From Tritrichomonas musculus (taxonomy: Eukaryota; Parabasalia; Tritrichomonadida; Tritrichomonadidae): DNA of 64,000 nucleotides. Below the pieces are notes generated by a model. That model saw nothing but the letters and a program-made list of their open reading frames with translations, made no database searches and was not told the origin of the DNA. This document shows positions 33,201 through 41,144 of the stretch, in pieces; position 1 is the first letter of the stretch; every line of letters begins with the position of its first letter. The DNA is taken from assembly GCA_039105265.1 (NCBI GenBank), contig JAPFFF010000009.1, forward strand, positions 2,604,001-2,668,000. The letters run 5' to 3'. The position numbers and the translations under genes were made by a program.

Positions 33201-36200
33201 AAATGCAGTCATCATTGTCAATTCGAATTCGGTCCCCTTGATTATCGACCCAACGGCAACCGCTCTCGACTGGCTTGTCAAATACTACGAGAAGCAAGGG
33301 AAGCAAGCAACAGTCCTCCCGCGAGGCCATGAAAGGTTCTCCTCTGAGCTGGCTTTGGCTGTCCGTTTTGGCAAGATTCTGATCATATCGGAAATCGACT
33401 CAATCGACGGAATTTTGATTCCTCTGATTCGCAAGGACTTCGTTTACAGCGGCGCAAGGCCGGCCTTGAAAGTCGGCGATCGTGAAATCGACTACAATGA
33501 GAGCTTCAAGTTATTCTTAGTCACGCGTGATCCTTCGCCGCAGCTTCATCCAACGGCAGCATCGCATGTTGCAATTGTCAACTTCAGCGTGACGCGATCA
33601 GGACTCGAGTCGATGCTTCTTTCGCTGACGCTCGAGAAGGAGCTTCCTGAGATTCAGCAGGAGAGGACGAAGCTCATCACAGAGCAGGAAGAGATGAAAC
33701 TGCAGCTCAGCAAGCTTGAGAAGGACCTGCTTCAGGCGCTTGTTGCATCTGAAGGCGCTGACATTCTCCACAACACAGCGTTGATTGAGTCCCTCAACAA
33801 GACGAAGCAGCAGTCGGCAACAGTTGCCGAAAAAATTGCCAAAATCGAGTCTCTTTCAAAGAATCTCGAAGAGAAGGCGTCTGCTTATAAGTCGCTGGCA
33901 ACCCTCGGCGCCTCTTTCTATTTCTCTATTGCAGCGCTTCATAACTTAGATCACATGTATCGTTATTCGAGCACGCTTTTCTTGTCACTTTTCTCGTCAA
34001 TTTTCTCCACGCAAATAAACGCATCGGGCGAGCACCGTGCCATTAAATTTGAGACCGAGTTGTCACGCGTTGTATTCCGCCATGTTTCCACTTCAATGTT
34101 CAACAGGCATCGCGCAGCAGCCGCCATTCACATCGTCAAGGATTGCTACTCGTCAATTGTCAATCCGAAGCAATTTGAGTTGCTTTTGAGCGAAGCTGTT
34201 GGACCAAGTGAAGCGCCGAAATGGGTGCCTGCCGACAGGAAGCAGTACTTCTCGGCATTCGCAGCAGCAATGCCCGATCTCGTGCAGACATTGAAGATGA
34301 AAGATCAGAAGTATTTCAACGTCTGGAGCGATTGGATTAACCAGCCAAATTGTGAAGAAAATTGGCCATCAATTGAAAACACAACAATCACTAAACGCGG
34401 TGTTGGTCCATTTACGCAACTTCTTTTGATTTCTGTTCTGGCGCCGCATCGCTTGACGTCTGCAATTGAATCCTTCGTTAAAGGAACACTTCAACTTGAT
34501 CAATTTTCTGTTCCTTTTGCATTCAGCTCTCTTTTGACAAGCGACAGCAGCGTTCCGACAATCTTCATCGTGTCTGCTGGTGCTGATCCCAGCCAAGAAA
34601 TAGAAGACATCTGCAAGAAGAACAAGATCAAGTTGATTGAAATTGCAGTCGGTCAAGAGTCAATTGATGAAACAATCGCTAAACTCAAAAAGTCGGCTGA
34701 AGAAGGAAGTTGGTTCTTAATTAAGAATGCCCACTTATCAATGACTCTTGTCGCGCGAGTTGAGAAAGAATTCGCTTCGCTGCCGTCAAAGAAAGAAGGA
34801 TTTAAGCTCCTTTTGACAACCGAGCCGCATAAGTCATTCCCGCCTCTTCTTCTTTCCAACTCGAATAAAGTTGCACTTGAAGCGCCGCCTGGTGTTCGTG
34901 CCAATCTTCTTCGTACGTTGTCGTCGATTGATCCGAAGAGCATCTCTTCGAAGCACCAATTGAAGAACATTGCGGCCGTTTCCTACTTCCACTCCATCAT
35001 CCAAGAGAGGCGTGTCTTCATTCCTCAAGGATGGACGAAGTTCTACGAGTTTTCGACGGCTGATCTTAACTGCTCGCTTGAAATCATCAACAGAGCGAAA
35101 GGCGAACAAAATGACCAGTTTGAATACATACGGGGCCTTCTTGGCATTGCCATTTACGGCGGAAGAGTTGACAACGATTTCGACTTCCAAGTTTTGAATC
35201 TTTATCTCGAAGCCTTCCTGAACGAGAAAGCTAATCCGTTGAAGATGGAGAGAAACTCGAGTATTTCGGACCTTTTGAAGCATGTCAATAAGATGAGCGA
35301 GAGAGATTCGCCAACAATCTTCTATCTTCCTCCGAATGCGACAAAGACTGTTGCTCTTTCAAACAAGGCTGAAACAATCAGCTGCCTTCGAAGACTCGAG
35401 GCAATTGGATCAGAAGGCGCTTCGCTTTCGAGGAGTCAATGGGTTGAGTCGTTGAAGCCGATTTCAGAAAGATGGAAAGAATTGAATAGAAAGTACCCGC
35501 ACATGACTGAAACAAGAATGAATAGTCCGGCTGATTCTGAGAATCCAATTGCATCGGCTCTCTACTCGCAATATTGCATCATTCATGAGCTCGTTAACGA
35601 GCTCTCGCTCTTCTTCAAAGACCTCGACGGATTCATCAATCACGGCGAAGCATTGAGCCACGAACTGATAAGCAAAGGACAGTCCTTGATTAACAACGAA
35701 GTCCCCGATAAATGGTTCGACACTGCAGAAGGTCCTGAAGTTGCCACAGAGTGGCTTTCTGAAGTTGCTAGGAAAGTAGACGTCATTGACTCGCTTGCAC
35801 AAGATCCTCAGCTCATGGACAAAGGAATCGAGTTGTCTTCGCTCATCAGGCCAACGGCAATCATTGATGCTTTGAGGCAGAAAACGGCCAAAAAGACTGG
35901 AATCCCAATTGTTGACTTGAAACTCGTATTCGCTGTTGCTGAGGAGCATGAAAACGCTATTTACGTCAAGGATATAGCGTTGCAGGGAGCCGTGATGCAA
36001 GGAAATAAAATCGCACCAATGCAGAAAGATGACTCAATCATTATTAAGTGCTCAACGTGCAGCTTCTCGTGGGAGAAGGTCTCTGAGTCAAGCAAAACTG
36101 TCGATATTCCTCTTTATAGTAATGAAATGAGATCTAAGTTCATCGTCAAATTGCCTACAGCTTGCCACGGTGATCCAAAGGTGTTCGCTTTCGCAGGCGC

Positions 36201-36222
36201 TGCTTTCATACTCAACAGATAA
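24238..36222 (+). CDS. DYNC2H1: Cytoplasmic dynein-2 (IFT retrograde) heavy chain
   Basis: This 3994-residue heavy chain is the motor for retrograde intraflagellar transport. The N-terminal 1400 residues form the stem and linker. AAA1 has [10 protein letters not shown] near residue 1455. The surrounding [20 protein letters not shown] and [12 protein letters not shown] read like the DYNC2H1 branch rather than axonemal chains. AAA2 has GPSGCGKT near 1741 and AAA3 has GPRGSGKT near 2051. At the AAA4 position the sequence is TPGLSFVEI, so the Walker A is lost. The stalk coiled coils (about 2608-2700 and 2830-2900) flank the microtubule-binding tip around [13 protein letters not shown] (about 2724). 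AAA5, AAA6 and the C-terminal domain follow. It is slightly shorter than human DYNC2H1 and uninterrupted. GC rises markedly after about 32,500. Confidence 0.92.
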   Translation: [3994 protein letters not shown]

Positions 36223-36670
36223 ATTTTTTTTTTTATTTTTTATTTTATTTTTTTTTGTAACAAATAATAATTTTACATAATAAACATTTTATATATTTAA
36301 AGAAATATTTCTTTTTGGTTATTAAATTTCATTCCTTTTAAATCACCATAAAAATTATAATATTATTTTGTTATTGGAAAATAATAATCAAAAAATGGTA
36401 AGTAATGAATGAAGTATGTGTCATTTTATATTAATATCTCTAAAATTCTGTATAATCTTAGAATTGATAATATATTTTTTTTTTTGGAAGATTATAAAAA
36501 AATGTGGAAAATCATTTAATTAATAATATTGTAATTTAAAAAAAAAAAAAAAAACTCTTTTCTTGTATTGATAATGAATGATAACAAACAAAAAAGTGGA
36601 AAAGAGTAGAACGTTTAAAAAAAAAAAAAAAATAATAATTTAAACTTTCGAAAAAAAGAAGAAGGATCAA
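36223..36670. other. Intergenic spacer with long A runs
   Basis: The dynein stop is part of TAAA, a possible trichomonad polyadenylation signal. The spacer has poly(A) runs at 36537-36554 and 36617-36632. No gene is seen. Confidence 0.4.
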
Positions 36671-37804
36671 ATGGAAATAATAAAATATATTATTCAAAAA
36701 AAATCTTTACGGCTTAGTTTCCTTACATATATGAACGATAATTGTAATTTGGAAGAAAAATTTCATAATCTAATTAATGATATTGAGAATCTAAATATTT
36801 CTAAAAATCAAGAAGAATTCAAATCATTTCTAGTTTTTATTTCAAAAATTTCAAAAAATTATTATCATACGAATGATTTTTTCTGTAAAATTGAAAAGAT
36901 ATTAATTTTTTACCAGAACGAAATCAAAAAATATGTATCAGAAGAATATCTTTTCACATTGTTTAAAGGAAATAAAAGAATTATTTTATTTTTAATAGAA
37001 CAAAAATTTTTGAATATAGATGATGATTCATTTTTCAAACTTATAAGCAAGATTGATGATTGTCAGTTTTATTTGAATTATTTTTTCACAGAAGTATCGA
37101 AATTTATATCAAAAGATTCAGAAAAATATGCAAAAAACTATTCTGAAGATTTTTTTAAAGAAAAACGAAAAATTGGCGAAAATCATTCAATTATTTGTGA
37201 CATGATTCGAAGAGACTCGATTGAAGAATTCACTAATTTTGTTAATCAAGAAAATTATTCACTCAAAACAGAAGTCGATTTATCACTTTTTGAAACAAAT
37301 TTATTTCTCTTAAAAAAAAATCCAACGTTAATTGAATATTCAGCCTTTTTTGGATCATTTAACATCTTTAATTACTTGTGTTTGAATGGTGTTGAACTAA
37401 CGCCATCATTATGGATGTATGCAATTCATGGTAGAGATCCAGAAATTATTAGTATTCTTGAGAAAAAAGGAATTGAACCAGAAGATTCAACTTATCTTAA
37501 ATGTTTAAAAGAATCAATAAAATGCTTCAATGATGATTTTGCAATATATTTTAAATTCAAAATGCTTCAGCGAGAAAATGGCCAGATCCTTGTAAATGAA
37601 TCTAATTTTTTAGAAAATGATGCTGCTTATAGCTTTCGTTATCATAATTTCTGTTTATTACCAGAAAATGATACTCATAAATACATGTTTTTTTATTTGT
37701 GCTTCTATAATTATATTTCTCTTGTCAAACTTTATTTACAAACGAAGCCAGTCGATATTAATCAATCAGTCAATCATCCATCATTAAATGATAAGCAAAA
37801 TTAA
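36671..37804 (+). CDS. DUF3447/ankyrin-like protein, N-terminal part of a split gene
   Basis: This 377-residue product is typical of the trichomonad DUF3447/ankyrin family: an acidic helical N-terminus, then degenerate ankyrin helices (NPTLIEYSAFFGSFNIFNYLCLNGVELTP, ... SLWMYAIHGRDPEIISILEKKGIEP). It stops just after KYMFFYLCFYNYISLVKLYLQTKPVDIN, where relatives continue into more ankyrin repeats. After 78 very AT-rich bases a different frame resumes exactly with ITALHLAAYKDNQEIINILL-type ankyrin sequence joined to BspA-like LRRs. So this ORF and the next appear to be two pieces of one ancestral gene. The interruption includes a TAA stop and a frame change near a 13-A run (37829-37841). Function is unknown; ankyrin and LRR proteins usually mediate binding. 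Confidence 0.75.
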   Translation: MEIIKYIIQKKSLRLSFLTYMNDNCNLEEKFHNLINDIENLNISKNQEEFKSFLVFISKISKNYYHTNDFFCKIEKILIFYQNEIKKYVSEEYLFTLFKGNKRIILFLIEQKFLNIDDDSFFKLISKIDDCQFYLNYFFTEVSKFISKDSEKYAKNYSEDFFKEKRKIGENHSIICDMIRRDSIEEFTNFVNQENYSLKTEVDLSLFETNLFLLKKNPTLIEYSAFFGSFNIFNYLCLNGVELTPSLWMYAIHGRDPEIISILEKKGIEPEDSTYLKCLKESIKCFNDDFAIYFKFKMLQRENGQILVNESNFLENDAAYSFRYHNFCLLPENDTHKYMFFYLCFYNYISLVKLYLQTKPVDINQSVNHPSLNDKQN

Positions 37805-37896
37805 AACATTATTTATTTAAATAAATTTAAAAAAAAAAAAATAATTTTTTTAATGAAATTTCAAATTTAATTTTTAATAGAATTCAATTAACTGCA

Positions 37897-40425
37897 TTGC
37901 ATCTAGCTGCATACAAAGACAATCAAGAAATTATTAATATTTTGTTGTCTCAGACAGGTATTTCTATTGATGAATATACATTTCAGAGATGCAAAAAATT
38001 AACAAAAATTAATCTTCCTTCATATGTAACAAAAATAGAAAATAAAGCTTTTTTTGAATGCCCAAAACTGGAAGAAGTATCTTTTGGTTTGTTATTAAAG
38101 GAGATTGGTTTTAAATGCTTCAAAAATTGTAAATCATTAAAGCAAGTAAATATTCCTTCAACTGTAATTTCAATTGGATTTTCTGCATTTAAAAGATGTT
38201 CATCACTTTCAGCAATTGAAATTCCATCATCAATAACTGAAATAAAGCATTCAACATTTTGTTTATGCAGTTCACTCACTGGCATTGAAATACCGGATTC
38301 TGTCACAGAAATTGGCGAAAAAGCGTTTTCTGGATGTTCATCACTTAAGCACATTAAACTTCCGCCAAAAATAAGAACAATTGAAAGTGGAACTTTCGTT
38401 GGTTGTGATTCACTTGTTGAAATAACAATTCCAGATTCAGTTGAGATAATCAAAGATAATGCGTTTAATAGTTGTTCTTCGTTGGTTAAAATATCATTGC
38501 CTAAGCATTTAAAAGAAATTGAGCATCATTCTTTTTATGCTTGTTCTTCACTTTCTCAAATTTCAATTTCTTTAAATTTATCTAGAATTTCATGTGGATG
38601 CTTCAGTTTTTGTGAATCGTTGAAAGATTTTGCAATTCCTCCTTCTGTTCATTCGATTGAAAATGGAGCATTTGAAAGATGTTCAAGATTGGAGAATATA
38701 ACAATTCCAGACACAATAAAAGAAATTCCAGAAAACGCTTTTATTTGTTGTTGGAATTTGAAAATAATTTCACTTCCGTCTGTTGTTGAAGTTAGAGAAA
38801 ACGCTTTCAAACAATGTAAATCATTGGAAGAAGTATCAATGCCGAATATTGAATACATTGGCTGCCATGCCTTTTTTGAATGCAATTCATTACAGAGAGT
38901 TATAGTTGGCCAGTCCGTTAGTGATTGCCAATTAGATTTTCCAGATAATGTTAAAATCATCAGAGTTGGCGGAAAAAAGAAAGATAAAAGTCATAACATT
39001 AATATCTATGATTATTGCTTATTCCTTACGAAGTTACTAAATGATTTGCCTGATGAATCTTTTGATGCTCAAAAATCATCAAGCAATCATCAAAGTTCTG
39101 GCACTTCAGAGCAAATTAGTAAATCGGATTTTGTTTACAATCCGGATTTTTTCCTTTCAAAGACATCGAGTAATTCATCAGTTGTTCAGGATCAAAGTTC
39201 TACCTTTTCACAATTGTTAAACTATAGATTTAATACGCATGATCAAAAATCTCCCATTCAAAGAGCATCAAATAATAATGCAAGAATTGATATCGCAAAG
39301 CCGTCAAATAGTTCCTCTAATGTGCATAATATAAACTCAAGGCCACCGAATAAATCAACTTTTGTTTATAATCATAATTTTTTCTTATCCAAAACCTCGA
39401 ACAATTCATCCAATGTTCAAGGACGAAGTTCAATCATTCCAAATCATTCAAATAATTCATCCAATGTTCAAGGACGAAGTTCTGTTATTCCAAATCCATC
39501 AAATAATTCATCTAATGTTCAAGGACGAAGTTCAATCATTCCAAATCATTCAAATAATTCATCCAATGTTCAAGGACGAAGTTCAATCATTCCAAATCCA
39601 TCAAATAATTCATCTAATGTTCAAGGACGAAGTTCAATCATTCCAAATCATTCAAATAATTCATCCAATGTTCAAGGACGAAGTTCAATCATTCCAAATC
39701 ATTCAAATAATTCATCCAATGTTCAAGGACGAAGTTCTGTTATTCCAAATCATTCAAATAATTCATCCAATGTTCAAGGACGAAGTTCTTTCATTTTAAA
39801 TCCATCAAATAATTCATCCAATGTTCAAGGACGAAGTTCTTTCATTTTAAATCCATCAAATAATTCATCCAATGTTCAAGGACGAAGTTATGTTATTCCA
39901 AATCCATCAAATAATTCATCCAATGTTCAAGGACGAAGTTATGTTATTCCAAATCATTCAAATAATTCATCTAATGTTCAAGAACGAAGAACAGTCATTC
40001 CAAGCCCATTAAATAACTCATCTAATGTTTATGGTCAAAGATTTAACAATCCAAGCCCATCTTACATTTCATTTGATGTTAATGCCAATAGTTATATGGT
40101 CTTGTGTCTGTCAAGTAAAAGCATTATTAATAACCAAAATTGTGTCATGCAAAAGTCGTCAGCAGAATCTTCATTTACTAGCGATCAAAGCATTTTTACT
40201 TCAGAAGCATCTGGCCTTTCATCAAATGTTCATGACCACAGATCTACCTTTTCAAATATTAGGAATGATGGTTCAAGTGTTCAAGATCAGAATTCATCAA
40301 TCACAATTCCAAAAAGTAGCTCATCGAATGGTTCTGATCAGAGTTCCATCACTTTGAGACCACCAAATAAAGCATCATTTGTCTATGATACGAATTTCTT
40401 CCTTTCAAAGAAATCAACGATTTGA
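37897..40425 (+). pseudogene. BspA-like leucine-rich repeat (LRR_5) protein with tandem repeats; 3' part of the split gene
   Basis: The frame is open from about 37831 but has no ATG in its first 300 codons, so it cannot start as an ordinary separate gene. It opens with one ankyrin unit (LTALHLAAYKDNQEIINILLS). About 13 BspA/TpLRR-type repeats follow (IPxSVxxIgxxAFxxCssLxxI), ending near residue 340. BspA-like proteins of trichomonads are often surface proteins that bind host cells or matrix, but no signal peptide or membrane helix is seen here. The C-terminal 490 residues are Ser/Asn-rich with thirteen 17-residue repeats (39400-40062). Three copies of a FVYxxxFFLSKxS motif lie on either side. 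Either a recent frameshift or stop, a sequencing error in the A run, or an unusual intron separates it from the ORF before it. Confidence 0.7.
39400..40062 (+). repeat. Thirteen tandem 51-bp in-frame repeats
   Basis: Units of 51 bases encode NNSSNVQGRSSIIPNHS with small variations (IIP/VIP/FIL/YVI and NHS/NPS). The first eleven are near-identical and the last two degenerate, as expected for recent expansion with decay at the 3' edge. The array is in frame with the LRR protein. Confidence 0.95.
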
Positions 40426-41144
40426 ATAAAAAACGATGTTGTGGATTAATATATATTTTTACATTTTTATAGCTTCGTTTAAGAGAAAGAATTATTATCT
40501 CTCATGTTTCATATGAAACGAAATGTAGAAAGCATAAATTTCTCTTGAATTATTTGAGATCGAGACTTTTTGTCAACAAAATAGTTCTAAATTCCGAAAT
40601 TATCTTTTTTGGGGGCAAAAAAAGAGAATCATATGGATAAATCAACCTTCGATAAGCCAGATGAAAAAGTCATCCCGTTTACTTTTTAGATTTCAATAAT
40701 GTTATGCTGATGCTGAATAAAATCAACTTATATAACTGCAAGGACAATCATATGCAAGTGAGATTAGTTTCTGTAATAAATTGGTCTGGTTTATTAAAAT
40801 GAGTTTTATATATTAATATTAAGCATTCAAAGCAAATATTCAAAAAGTTTTAACATGACCATTTATTATTTGAAAAAGTTGCTTTTTTTACATGCGCCGT
40901 AATTCTAAAATTCGAGAATGGCAGTGTTTAAAAATTGGTGATGTCGCCGTAGTTTACAAAACCGCCGAAGGGTTACCAAATAAATAAACAAGCATTGAAC
41001 TTTTTCATATGAAATTATCTCATAAAATAAAGTTTTGTAATTTTCAATCTGTTTTTATATATATTTTTGCTCTTTTTAATTATTTTATAAAACCAGAAAA
41101 CTCACATTTTTCATTTTGTCTTTATTTATTTTTAATTTTTATCA
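40426..41144. other. Intergenic DNA with tiny GC-richer ORFs
   Basis: There is no gene of normal size. Two short patches have more coding-like composition: an ORF of 18 codons near 40632 and one of 31 codons near 40891-40986 (MRRNSKIREWQCLKIG and so on), neither recognised. A 14-base perfect palindrome (GTTTCATATGAAAC) lies at about 40507-40520. Confidence 0.35.

Noticed and set aside
37741-37896. Intron joining the DUF3447 and LRR frames
   Set aside because: No GT donor in the right phase and no CTAAC-type acceptor; a frame change or error is more likely.
39362-39799. 145-codon frame with MFKDEVQSFQIIQIIHP repeats
   Set aside because: It is an alternative-frame shadow of the 51-bp tandem repeat, whose repeat length is a multiple of three.
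39400-40062. CRISPR-like array
   Set aside because: The repeats are in-frame coding units without unique spacers, in a eukaryotic genome.
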